A stretch of DNA of 64,000 nt. It comes from Arthrobacter sp. zg-Y1171 (GTDB taxonomy: Bacteria > Actinomycetota > Actinomycetes > Actinomycetales > Micrococcaceae). Location of the stretch: positions 1,240,001 to 1,304,000 of the forward strand of contig NZ_CP104264.1 of NCBI RefSeq assembly GCF_025244845.1. Reading direction: 5' to 3'. The notes beneath the pieces were generated by a model. It saw only the letters and a program-made list of their open reading frames with translations. It ran no database searches and was not told the origin of the DNA. This document shows, one piece after another, positions 41,353 to 48,671 of this stretch (positions are counted from its first letter, which is position 1; each line of letters starts with the position of its first letter). The translations under genes were made by a program, and so were the position numbers.

Positions 41353-41868
41353 CTAGAGCGTGCCGACGTCGTCGGCAACCGCCCCCATCCGCCCCTCGAA
41401 CTGGTGCCCGCCGGACGTATGTCGGCGGACTTGCGCCTGCGGCAACCGGGCCGTGTACCGGTCCAGATGGCCGATGGGCACCACATCGTCGTCGACGCAA
41501 TGGTGGAGCCAGACCGGGAAACCGATCGGCAGCTTGGCGTCCGCAGGCAGCGTGTACTCCGCCTGCCAGCCCTCCGATCCCCAGAAAGGCATTGCCAGGA
41601 GGGCGAGTCCCAGCGGCGCCGTGCCCTGAAATCCATCGGCGAGGTGAAGCAGGGCCATCGACGCCCCGAAGGAATGCCCGACGATGACCAGGTCAGGGGC
41701 GAGGGCGTTCCGGTGCCGTTCGATCTCGCTCCGCCAGCCCGCGGCTGACATGTCCTCGTCGGGGAAGCGGGGCGCCGTAACGGGCAGGCCGAGGCGGGTG
41801 TGCAGTTCTTCTGCGAGGGGTAGGTCGTCCTGGTAGCCGCCGGCTCCATGGACGAAGAGCATCTCCAT
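41353..41868 (-). CDS. Alpha/beta-hydrolase (small serine hydrolase)
   Basis: 171 residues; ATG with GGGAG 5 bases upstream. The nucleophile elbow GHSFG (Ser66) follows the oxyanion segment VHGAGG; Asp of VDDDVVP and His of SGGHQFEG complete the triad. Small for the fold, near RBBP9/YdeN size. Substrate unknown. Convergent with the LuxR regulator, 32 bases apart. Confidence 0.82.
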   Translation of the reverse strand: MEMLFVHGAGGYQDDLPLAEELHTRLGLPVTAPRFPDEDMSAAGWRSEIERHRNALAPDLVIVGHSFGASMALLHLADGFQGTAPLGLALLAMPFWGSEGWQAEYTLPADAKLPIGFPVWLHHCVDDDVVPIGHLDRYTARLPQAQVRRHTSGGHQFEGRMGAVADDVGTL

Positions 41869-42086
41869 GCGTTCTCCCGGAATCTCGTAGCCATCCCGTG
41901 GCTGGAGTGGTCGCTTTTCCCTGCATGCCAGCTTGGTCTTCCGCCCGCTGGTCAGTCAAGGGTGCACGGTCACGCGGCGTCGAACCCGAGTTGGAGCTCG
42001 CACTGATCGCACAACAATGGTGGGTTGAAGCCCGCCCCGGTTCAAATCATGCGGATACGCTCTGGACATGTGGTCATGAGCCACGA
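41869..42086. other. Intergenic stretch with tRNA-like fragment
   Basis: No gene is supported. GGTTCAAATC at 42039-42048 is identical to the T-loop region of the tRNA-Pro at 36.8 kb (10 bases, then mismatch); see findings. Confidence 0.4.
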
Positions 42087-42088
42087 AA

Positions 42089-42125
42089 AGGGCCATCCCG
42101 CAGCTACAGCATGCGGGATGGCCCT
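42089..42125 (-). terminator. Terminator after the Ltp lipoprotein gene
   Basis: A perfect 13-base stem (42091-42103 with 42113-42125). Read on the minus strand it is followed by TTTTC, 27 bases after the stop of the gene at 42152-42784. Confidence 0.88.
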
Positions 42126-42151
42126 CGAGGATTTTGCTGGCGAGGCCTGAA

Positions 42152-42784
42152 CTACTGGTTCAGGTTTTGAATCGCGTAATCCGCCTCAGCCGGAGTGAAC
42201 TTTTCTCCGTATTCGGAAACCAGCTGGTCGTAGACGGCATCCGGAGACATGGCCATCGTCTCCTGATAAGTTTTCGCCTTCTCCAGCGCGTTCTTGTTCC
42301 AGTCCGTCTTCACGTTATCGACGGCATATTGTGCGGCCTCGGGTGAAAATTTCCCACCATATTCGGAAGTCAGCTGGTCATAGAGTCCGACTTTGGACAT
42401 GTGCATTGTGTTCGCGTAGGTGTCGGCCTGACGAAGTGCCGACTTGAATTCAACGGGAACAGAATTTTCAGCAGGGGCAGGAGCAGCGGGACTGGGGGCA
42501 GCCGGTTCCTTTGCAGGTTCCGGCTCCTTTACAGGTTCCGGGGCCGTAGTCGAGGGTGCCGCCTCTGAGGACGTCTCAGATGTTTGGGTCTCGTCGGTTG
42601 AGGATGCAGTACTGCTGTCATCAGACCCACCCGTAAGAGAGGACACGCAGCCGCCAAAAAAGAGGATTAGGACAATGGCGACAACCCACGGCCACTTTTT
42701 GCGTTTTTTCTTAGTAGGTACAGAGGCGGGGCCGGGTGTGGGATATTCTCCCTGGGGAGAATGATCTTTGGGGAAATCGGACAT
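42152..42784 (-). CDS. Ltp-type host cell surface-exposed lipoprotein
   Basis: 210 residues. A basic KKKRKK patch leads into a membrane segment (about 31-45) with lipobox FFGGC (Cys46), though the ~25-residue polar start before it is unusual for a lipoprotein signal. A Ser/Thr/Pro/Glu-rich linker (47-110) precedes two ~48-residue repeats (about 112-158 and 159-206), each ending in a QLxSEYGxKFxxxxAxYA helix-turn-helix-like unit. This repeat is the Host cell surface-exposed lipoprotein domain (Pfam PF07553), known from Ltp of Streptococcus phage TP-J34, which blocks DNA entry of superinfecting phage. Function here is inferred. It has its own promoter region and terminator. Confidence 0.85.
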   Translation of the reverse strand: MSDFPKDHSPQGEYPTPGPASVPTKKKRKKWPWVVAIVLILFFGGCVSSLTGGSDDSSTASSTDETQTSETSSEAAPSTTAPEPVKEPEPAKEPAAPSPAAPAPAENSVPVEFKSALRQADTYANTMHMSKVGLYDQLTSEYGGKFSPEAAQYAVDNVKTDWNKNALEKAKTYQETMAMSPDAVYDQLVSEYGEKFTPAEADYAIQNLNQ

Positions 42785-43181
42785 GGGTGTCTCCTAAATA
42801 AACAATTAGACACTGAGTATATCCGTCAAATGCTTAAGCATGTGTTATGGATGTGGGTGTGTTCTTGCCTAGAGCCGACGGGACCATCTCAGCGCCGCAT
42901 TCCTCGGTGCTAAAAGCAGAGCTCGACGGCGGAGCGCAGGCAAACTAACGATGCGGCCGGAAGGTGGGTCCCACACTGTGGCAGTACCGGTCGCGGCACA
43001 AATCCGGCGGAGAGTAGGTGTAGGGATCCATGGCCTATTATCAGCAACGCAACGAATCCCGCTTCTTTCGTGCATCGGTTGACTGCATGCTATTCCGCGT
43101 GATTGCAGGGCCCTGTTAGCCTCGTCCGTCCGGGCGTCCCGGCGTCCGCCATCCAGATTGCATCGGAGAAGGAGCGGGTCC
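42785..43181. promoter_or_regulatory. Intergenic region, palindrome in the ltp promoter
   Basis: About 400 bases without a gene. On the minus strand, TTTAGGAGACACCC is the ltp ribosome site. A 12-base palindrome ATGCTTAAGCAT is at 42830-42841, abutting a TTGACG hexamer (minus strand) that could be a -35, with TATACT close downstream. The part near the ltp gene is clearly more AT-rich than the rest of the window. On the plus side only the SDR ribosome site (GAGAAGGAG) is seen. Confidence 0.45.
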
Positions 43182-43955
43182 ATGGCTGCGGTGATCCCAT
43201 CCCGGAAGGTCATTATCCATGGCGCCGGCGGGGCGATCGGCGGTGCCGTAGCGGAGGAATTTGCCCGCCGCGGGGCGGAGCTGTTCCTCGCCGGGCACCG
43301 CCTGGACTCCGTTAATACGACGGCGGACCGCGTCCGCGCACTGGGTGGCGGGCCGGTGCATACGGCAGAAGTCGATGCCTCCGATCCGGCGGCCGTGGAC
43401 GCGCACGCCGACGCCGTCGTCGACGCCGCAGGAAGGATCGATGCCGTGCTCAATGCGGCCGGCCTCCCCGCGGTGCAAGGCGTCCCGCTGCTCGATATGT
43501 CCGTGGACGACGTCGTCTCGCCGGCAGCAGGCTGGCTGCGCACACAGTTCATCACCTCGCGGGCCGCTGCCGTACACATGGTTGGACGCGGAAGCGGAAC
43601 GGTCCTGCTGCTGTCCGCCTCGCCGGCGAGGGTCTCCATTGCCGGAGTGGGCGGCTTCGCAGCGGCTTGTGCCGCCGTCGAAGCACTCACGCGTACCCTT
43701 GCCGCGGAGTTGGGCCCTTCGGGAGTAAGGGTTGTCTGCCTTCGCCCGCAGCGCATCCTGGAAACCATCGGAAGCACGCCGGACCTGCCGATGGCACTGG
43801 ACGAGTTCACCCGCTTCCTGGAATCCCTCACCACCACCGGAACCCTCCCGACCCTCAAGGAGGTGGCCGAAGCAGCGGTCTTTCTGGTCGAGGGCGGCGC
43901 CGGGAGTATGAACGGGGCCGTCCTGAACCTCACGAGCGGGATGAGCGTCGATTGA
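43182..43955 (+). CDS. Short-chain dehydrogenase/reductase-like protein lacking the catalytic Tyr and Lys
   Basis: 257 residues, ATG after GAGAAGGAGCGGGTCC. Rossmann-fold start VIIHGAGGAIGGAVAEEF (a GxxGxxG variant) and LNAAG match the classical SDR pattern. The catalytic Ser is present (Ser145, LLLSASP). In the YxxxK position the protein has FAAAC (Phe159, Cys163) followed by the normal AAVEALTR helix. Tyr and Lys are therefore both replaced. It may bind a nucleotide without oxidoreductase action or have a changed chemistry. It ends 14 bases before the sugar dehydrogenase gene. Confidence 0.85.
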   Translation: MAAVIPSRKVIIHGAGGAIGGAVAEEFARRGAELFLAGHRLDSVNTTADRVRALGGGPVHTAEVDASDPAAVDAHADAVVDAAGRIDAVLNAAGLPAVQGVPLLDMSVDDVVSPAAGWLRTQFITSRAAAVHMVGRGSGTVLLLSASPARVSIAGVGGFAAACAAVEALTRTLAAELGPSGVRVVCLRPQRILETIGSTPDLPMALDEFTRFLESLTTTGTLPTLKEVAEAAVFLVEGGAGSMNGAVLNLTSGMSVD

Positions 43956-43969
43956 TACCCGGATCATCG

Positions 43970-45118
43970 GTGCGACAGGGAACCGTGAGGCTTGCGGCTG
44001 CGGGCCCCGGGAGTGCCGGTGCGGGTTCCCGTCGGAGCAAGGCACGACGCCGGTTCGCCGCCCTCGCGGCTGTCACGGTGGCGGTGGCCGCTGTGGCCGG
44101 GTGTACTGAAGACGGCCGGCCGGGACCGGAGTCTCCGATTTCCGTTTCGCCCGGACTGGAAGTGGAAAGACCGGAAACGGAAGTCCTCGCCACCGGTCTC
44201 GACGCCCCGTGGTCCATCGCGTTCCACGAGGGCATCCCGCTGGTCAGCGAGCGGGACTCTGCACGAATCCTGGAGCTCGACGCGGCCGGTAACGCCCGCG
44301 AGGCCGGCACCATCGAGGGCGCCGCAGGCAGGGGAGAGGGAGGGCTTCTCGGCATCGCCGTCCAGGACGGGTACCTGTATACCTATTTCACCGGGGACGC
44401 CGGGAACCGGATCGAACGCCGCAGCATCACCGGTGACCCCGGGTCATTGGCGCTGGGCGAAGCGGAAACCATCCTCGACTCAATCCCCGCCGGCCCGGTC
44501 CACAACGGGGGCCGCCTTGCGTTCGGCCCGGACGGCATGCTGTACGCCACCACTGGCGACGCCGGCAGCCGGGACAGCGCGCAGGACCGGGATTCGCTCT
44601 CGGGCAAGATCCTGCGGATGAACCCGGACGGCAGCAACCCGGAGGACAACCCCTTCCCGGGAACGCTCGTGTACAGCTATGGACACCGCAACCCGCAGGG
44701 CATCGCCTGGGACAGCGACGGCGTCCTCTATGCGAGCGAGTTCGGACAGAACACCTGGGATGAACTGAACGTCATCGAGCCCGGCGGGAACTACGGCTGG
44801 CCCGAGGTCGAAGGCATAGCAGGAGAGGAAGGCTTCATTGACCCGGTCCAGCAGTGGACGCCCGGGGAAGCCAGTCCGAGCGGCATCGCCGTGGCGGGCA
44901 GCACTCTGTATATTGCCAACCTGCGCGGCGAACGGCTGCGGGAGGTCCCGCTCGATAATCCCGGTGCCCCCATCGAGCAGCTGGCCGGCGACTACGGCCG
45001 GCTGCGCGACGTCGTCAACGCTCCGGACGGCAGTGTGTGGGTCCTGACGAACAACACCGACGGCCGCGGCCGTCCGGGGCAGGACGACGACCGGATTCTC
45101 CGCCTGGAAACGGATTAG
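43970..45118 (+). CDS. PQQ-dependent sugar dehydrogenase-like lipoprotein (GSDH family)
   Basis: 382 residues. Start is GTG 43970 or GTG 43985 (the latter has AGGGA only 3 bases away). N-terminal RRRFAALAAVTVAVAAVAGC contains a lipobox (Cys45 from the first GTG), so it is exported and anchored. Six-bladed beta-propeller of the glucose/sorbosone dehydrogenase family: ATGLDAPWSIAF, GEGGLLGIAV, YATTGDAGSRDSAQD, SYGHRNPQGIAWDSDG and PGGNYGWPEVEG. These enzymes oxidise aldose sugars with PQQ at the cell surface. No pqq genes are in the window, so cofactor would have to be taken up or made elsewhere. Overlaps the 3' end of the convergent gene by 4 bases. Confidence 0.87.
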   Translation: MRQGTVRLAAAGPGSAGAGSRRSKARRRFAALAAVTVAVAAVAGCTEDGRPGPESPISVSPGLEVERPETEVLATGLDAPWSIAFHEGIPLVSERDSARILELDAAGNAREAGTIEGAAGRGEGGLLGIAVQDGYLYTYFTGDAGNRIERRSITGDPGSLALGEAETILDSIPAGPVHNGGRLAFGPDGMLYATTGDAGSRDSAQDRDSLSGKILRMNPDGSNPEDNPFPGTLVYSYGHRNPQGIAWDSDGVLYASEFGQNTWDELNVIEPGGNYGWPEVEGIAGEEGFIDPVQQWTPGEASPSGIAVAGSTLYIANLRGERLREVPLDNPGAPIEQLAGDYGRLRDVVNAPDGSVWVLTNNTDGRGRPGQDDDRILRLETD

Positions 45119-45693
45119 GCGAGTCGTCTGCGCATCAGCCACCGGGTTTTCCCGCCGGATTTCGACGCCGTCTCCGCCGCGCGTTCGAAGCCGGCTGCCT
45201 CGAACAGCGCAGTAGTGCCGACGTACGCGAGCGAGGAACTGATCCTGCCGCCGGCGGCGTCGATCGGGTAGGCCTCCAGCGCCGGAGCGCCTGCAGAACG
45301 GGCATAGTCGACGGCGCCGTGGAGCAGGTGCCGGGCCAGTCCCTGCCGGCGGAACTGCGGACGGATGACCAGGCAGACCACGCTCCACACCGGAACATCG
45401 TCGACGGCGGGGATGGTCCGTGAGGACCGCAGCCGGTGGTGGCTGGCGCGCGGGCTCACCGAACACCAGCCCGCGGCCTCGCCGTCCACATAGGCGACGA
45501 CGCCGGGCGGGGTGCCTTCCTCCGCATACCGGCGCAGCCTGCCCTGCTGGTCAGCGCCGGCGAGAGCACGGAACTCCGACGTCGGGAGACGGTAGCTGAG
45601 GCACCAGCAGGCCTGGGCATCGGGGCTCTTCGGCGCAAGGACCGCCGCGACGTCGTCGAACCGGTCGGCGGTGGCGGGATGGACCTCGATCAT
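45115..45693 (-). CDS. GNAT-family N-acetyltransferase
   Basis: 192 residues, ATG start. The fold is clear: VWSVVCLVIRPQFRRQGLAR is the acetyl-CoA-binding motif A, followed by YPIDAAGGR and FEAAGFERAAET. A CWCLSYR motif near residue 30 is found in a subgroup of actinobacterial acetyltransferases annotated as GCN5-like. The substrate is unknown. Confidence 0.85.
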   Translation of the reverse strand: MIEVHPATADRFDDVAAVLAPKSPDAQACWCLSYRLPTSEFRALAGADQQGRLRRYAEEGTPPGVVAYVDGEAAGWCSVSPRASHHRLRSSRTIPAVDDVPVWSVVCLVIRPQFRRQGLARHLLHGAVDYARSAGAPALEAYPIDAAGGRISSSLAYVGTTALFEAAGFERAAETASKSGGKTRWLMRRRLA

Positions 45694-45999
45694 TTTCGCA
45701 GGCTCCTGGGTTTAGGGGCCCGGCTACACGTTCGGCCCCCGATCCCTCGTACCGTAGCCTGCGCCTCCGGGCAGCGGAAGCGGACCCGGGTAGCCGGGCA
45801 GCAGTGGCGAACCCTGCCCGTGAGCGCTGTCCGAACCGCCTGATCGGCCGAATAGTCCAGTGGATGACCGGTGAATACCGGGGGTTGGTTTCCCCCTGGC
45901 GTGTGGCAACGGGTACTACTGAGGGCTCTGGGGCTGGGGTGAAACAATGTGCCTTTATTACGCTTGTGGACAACATAGCGTGGTGTAAGCGTCATCCGC
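45694..45999 (+). promoter_or_regulatory. Promoter region of the surface protein; candidate leaderless start
   Basis: 306 bases without a gene. TTGTGG (45964-45969) and TAAGCG (45986-45991) are 16 bases apart. The A of the ATG at 46000 is only 9 bases past the -10 and there is no Shine-Dalgarno sequence, so the mRNA may be leaderless. A GGGGG/CCCCC hairpin lies at 45880-45896. Confidence 0.4.
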
Positions 46000-46758
46000 A
46001 TGCATACAAAACGCCTCCCACATGCCCTTGCCACTACATCGATCTGCAGCCTTGCGGCAGCTTTCGCCCTCGTCGGTTCCCTGGCCGCCGCCCCGACGGC
46101 TGCAGCACAGGGGCCGGCGGCCTCCGTTCGGGTCAACGCCGCCGCGCCAATGGAATCAGGTGTACTGCTGGCCGTTTCCGACCCTACGCCCACGTGCCGG
46201 ATGACGCCGACGCCGATGCCGACCCCGACCGGGACGCCGACGCCGACCCCGACTCCGACCGGGACGCCGACGCCCACGGTCACTCCGACTGGTACCCCAA
46301 CACCGACGGGAACTCCAATCCCGACGGTCACTCCGACGGGTACCCCGACGTCGACCCCGACGGTTACCCCAACACCGACGGGAACCCCGTCGCCGAGCGA
46401 CTCTCCGTCCCCGAGCGATACCACGTCGCCGAGCGACTCTCCGTCCCCGAGCGACTCTCCGTCCCCGAGCGATACCCCGTCGCCGAGCGACTCTCCCTCC
46501 CCGAGCGACACTCCGACGGGCACCCCGTCAGCTTCATCGGGCACAACGGGAATGGGTGCCGAGGTAGCCATGGTCCAGGTCGTGTCCATCACTCCGCCGT
46601 GCATGGGTTCCGCAGGAGCGTCCCGTGATGTGAGGCCCGATCTGGCCGGCACCGGTGCTTCCGGCACATCGCTCGCCCTGCTCGGAGCCGGAGGCCTTCT
46701 TGTTGCGGGTGCTGCCGGCGTGTACTTCACGCGTCGCCGCGGAGTCCAGGAATCGTAG
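46000..46758 (+). CDS. Secreted Pro/Thr/Ser-repeat protein with sortase anchor
   Basis: 252 residues. Signal peptide 1-37 (hydrophobic core, cleavage after AAA). Residues 68 to about 180 are low-complexity: first PTPT(G/P) units, then [12 protein letters not shown] units, repeated in DNA too. The C-terminus has LAGTG (215-219), a hydrophobic helix (about 225-242) and FTRRR, which is a sortase signal of the LAxTG type used by class E sortases of high-GC actinobacteria. The stalk would extend a small globular part (about 190-212) from the wall. No sortase is in this window. Function unknown: adhesion or spacer are possibilities. Confidence 0.85.
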   Translation: MHTKRLPHALATTSICSLAAAFALVGSLAAAPTAAAQGPAASVRVNAAAPMESGVLLAVSDPTPTCRMTPTPMPTPTGTPTPTPTPTGTPTPTVTPTGTPTPTGTPIPTVTPTGTPTSTPTVTPTPTGTPSPSDSPSPSDTTSPSDSPSPSDSPSPSDTPSPSDSPSPSDTPTGTPSASSGTTGMGAEVAMVQVVSITPPCMGSAGASRDVRPDLAGTGASGTSLALLGAGGLLVAGAAGVYFTRRRGVQES

Positions 46759-46790
46759 GCATAGCCACCCCCAAGAGCCCGGTATGCGAA

Positions 46791-46827
46791 CGGCAGCCGG
46801 ACCCCATCCCGGGTCCGGCTGCTGTTT
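46791..46827 (+). terminator. Terminator after the surface protein
   Basis: Stem GGCAGCCGGACCC / GGGTCCGGCTGCT with loop CATCCC and TTTAT tail. The erm leader region starts just after. Confidence 0.85.
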
Positions 46828-46891
46828 ATCCATGCGCCGAACATACTGCTCCCTCTGGAACCGTCGAGCCGGTCGCCGTATCCTCCTTCCT

Positions 46892-46963
46892 GTGACTTCC
46901 ACGTGTAGGACTTCCTCCCGCGCATTCGACTGCGCGTTCTTCGTGCGCGACCGCCGCCGCTGA
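46892..46963 (+). CDS. Candidate Erm leader peptide
   Basis: A 23-codon frame from GTG 46892 ending CAFFVRDRRR-stop at 46963, 112 bases before the erm start. It has no good ribosome site (CTTCCT upstream), and a longer frame from ATG 46834 is possible. The end RDRRR contains the Arg-x-Arg type motif known to stall macrolide-bound ribosomes in ErmDL/ErmXL-class leaders. The context and the hairpin overlapping its stop support a regulatory role. Not proven to be translated. Confidence 0.4.
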   Translation: MTSTCRTSSRAFDCAFFVRDRRR

Positions 46964-46973
46964 CGGCGGGCGG
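46951..46973 (+). promoter_or_regulatory. Hairpin overlapping leader stop codon (possible attenuator)
   Basis: CCGCCGCCG - CTGA - CGGCGGGCGG pairs with one bulge and brackets the TGA of the leader frame. It could respond to ribosome position. A second hairpin with TTCCGG / CCGGAA arms lies further down (about 47000-47023). Confidence 0.4.
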
Positions 46974-47075
46974 CGCCTCCACTCGCGGTACCGCGCGCCG
47001 TCGTTCCGGATGCCAGGCACCCGGAAGGCGTCGTCTGCCTGAAGGGTGCTCCATGTCGCGGCGATTGGAGCGCTC

Positions 47076-47888
47076 GTGGGAGCGAGAAGCCAGTATGGCG
47101 GCCGGGAGGAGCTCGGCCAGAATTTCCTGATCCACCAACCCACCATCCGTTTGGTCCTTGGCCTGGTCCGTTCCTCGGGCGGCGGGAGCATCCTCGAACT
47201 CGGTGCCGGCGACGGCGCCCTGACCCGTCCGCTTGCAGCCCTCGGCCGCGACCTGCTGGCCATTGACTTGGATTCAGGCTGCGTAGGACGACTGCAACGG
47301 CGTCTGCCCACAGTCCGGGTACTGCAGGCAGATGCCCTGGCCGTGCCCTTCGACCGCCCGGTGATTGTGGGCAATATTCCCTTTCACCTGACTACCCCGA
47401 TCCTGCGCCGCCTGCTGGCAACGGGTACCTGGACCCATGCGGTGCTGCTGACCCAGTGGGAGGTTGCCCGCAAGCGGGCCGGAGTGGGTGGGGGAACCCT
47501 GCTGACGGCCCAGGCCTCTCCCTGGTTCGACTTCGATCTTCGCGGCCGGGTGCCCGCAGCCGGGTTCCGCCCCCGGCCCGCCGTCGACGGCGGCATCCTT
47601 AGTGTCCGGCGGCGCCCGGTCCCGCTGCTGGACCCGCAGGACCGGACACCCTACGAGCGGTTTGTGCGCGCCATCTACAACGGACCCGGAGCGGGGCTGG
47701 GGGAGATCCTGGGCCGGTATCTTGGGTCGGCACGGACCGCACGGACCGCATTGGCCGCTGCGGGAGTTCCGCTGCAGGCACTGCCCAGGGATGCAGCAGC
47801 CGCGCAGTGGCCGCGCTTGTGGCAGGCAGCCGTGGACCAGCCCAGCGCCCGGGCAGGCAACCATCCCCGCCAGCGGGCCGGCAGCTGA
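47076..47888 (+). CDS. erm: Erm(X)-like 23S rRNA (adenine-N6)-methyltransferase
   Basis: 270 residues. GTG 47076 has GGAG at 6 bases; GTG 47046 is alternative. Conserved GGREELGQNFLIHQ, SAM-binding ILELGAGDGALTRPLA, catalytic NIPFHL and QWEVARKRAGVGGGTLLTAQ closely follow the Erm(X)/actinobacterial Erm pattern; ASPWF and FRPRPAVDGGIL are also typical. Family: dimethylates A2058 of 23S rRNA and confers macrolide-lincosamide-streptogramin B resistance. Its target base is at about 4773 in the window's 23S gene. Chromosomal erm genes of soil actinobacteria are often intrinsic. No transposase flanks it. A C-terminal Arg/Gly/Pro tail is present. Confidence 0.92.
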   Translation: MGARSQYGGREELGQNFLIHQPTIRLVLGLVRSSGGGSILELGAGDGALTRPLAALGRDLLAIDLDSGCVGRLQRRLPTVRVLQADALAVPFDRPVIVGNIPFHLTTPILRRLLATGTWTHAVLLTQWEVARKRAGVGGGTLLTAQASPWFDFDLRGRVPAAGFRPRPAVDGGILSVRRRPVPLLDPQDRTPYERFVRAIYNGPGAGLGEILGRYLGSARTARTALAAAGVPLQALPRDAAAAQWPRLWQAAVDQPSARAGNHPRQRAGS

Positions 47889-47976
47889 GCCAGGCCAGCC
47901 GGGGCGCATGCATCGCGGCCGGCCAGTGCGCTTCGGATTCGGCAAGGGCGGTAATCGGCGGTCCTGTTACGGCGCG

Positions 47977-48004
47977 TTGACGCCCTCCCGCACCTGATTA
48001 CTAC
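47977..48004 (+). promoter_or_regulatory. Candidate garA promoter
   Basis: TTGACG (47977-47982) and TACTAC (47999-48004) with 16-base spacing, in the 275-base gap between erm and garA. The 5' UTR would be about 150 bases and includes a GTCAGCC-N9-GGCTGAT hairpin (about 48110-48133). Confidence 0.4.
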
Positions 48005-48163
48005 CTCCTGCGCGGAGAAGCCGTAAGCAGTACTTGTTAATCAGTGCCACAGCGGGCCTGTAACGGGTAGGCTGATACAGCAGGTAAGGCAGAAACAGTC
48101 ATCGGAACCGGGTCAGCCAGATATTTTGGCTGATCAGTTTTCTTTTTGGGGAGGAAATTGCAC

Positions 48164-48634
48164 ATGGCGGGCGAGCAGTACAGCGCCGAACGAGCGGGCA
48201 ACCGACAGGCGCCCGGCACGGAAGACACCACATCCATCAGTCTTCCCCCGATGTCCGATTCCACATCGGTTGAGCCCAAGCTGACCCCGGACGAGCGAGC
48301 CGCCGTCGCGGCCCTCCCTGCGCGCTCAGCCCTGCTGATTGCCCACAGCGGTCCGAACGCCGGTGCCCGCTTCCTGCTGGACCAGGACGTCACCACTGCC
48401 GGCCGGCACCCCAACGCAGACGTTTTCCTCGATGACGTCACTGTTTCGCGCAAGCATGTTGAGTTCCGCCGTACCCCCGAGGGGTTCCGCGTGGTGGATT
48501 CCATGAGCCTGAACGGCACGTACGTCAACCATGACCGGGTCGACAGTGTGCTGCTGCGTACCGGGAGCGAAGTGCAGATCGGTAAGTTCCGACTCACTTT
48601 TTACGCTGCCCGCCCCGCAACTGCCGGAAACTAG
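48164..48634 (+). CDS. garA: FHA-domain regulator GarA/OdhI
   Basis: 156 residues; ATG after a strong GGGGAGGAAATTGC. N-terminal TTS site (DTTSISLPP, Thr22/Thr23) is the kinase phosphorylation motif; the C-terminal FHA domain has AGRHPNAD, SRKHVEF and LNGTYVN. In relatives, unphosphorylated GarA/OdhI inhibits 2-oxoglutarate dehydrogenase and modulates glutamate dehydrogenase, and PknB-type kinases reverse this. Thus it sets TCA flux, relevant to pyc and prp genes here. A conserved neighbour order garA-ftsR-bfn-merR is seen. Confidence 0.92.
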   Translation: MAGEQYSAERAGNRQAPGTEDTTSISLPPMSDSTSVEPKLTPDERAAVAALPARSALLIAHSGPNAGARFLLDQDVTTAGRHPNADVFLDDVTVSRKHVEFRRTPEGFRVVDSMSLNGTYVNHDRVDSVLLRTGSEVQIGKFRLTFYAARPATAGN

Positions 48635-48671
48635 GCTCAGGCCCCGGCGTAGGGCAGATAAGGTAGTAGAT

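Noticed and set aside
41903..42170. 90-codon frame between the hydrolase and Ltp genes
   Set aside because: It runs through the terminator hairpin of ltp, has no ribosome site, and shows no recognisable domain.
46200..46520. CRISPR-like array in the Pro/Thr/Ser repeat region
   Set aside because: Units are 6-18 bases, contiguous and in frame; no 20-40-base spacers separate them and no cas genes are near.
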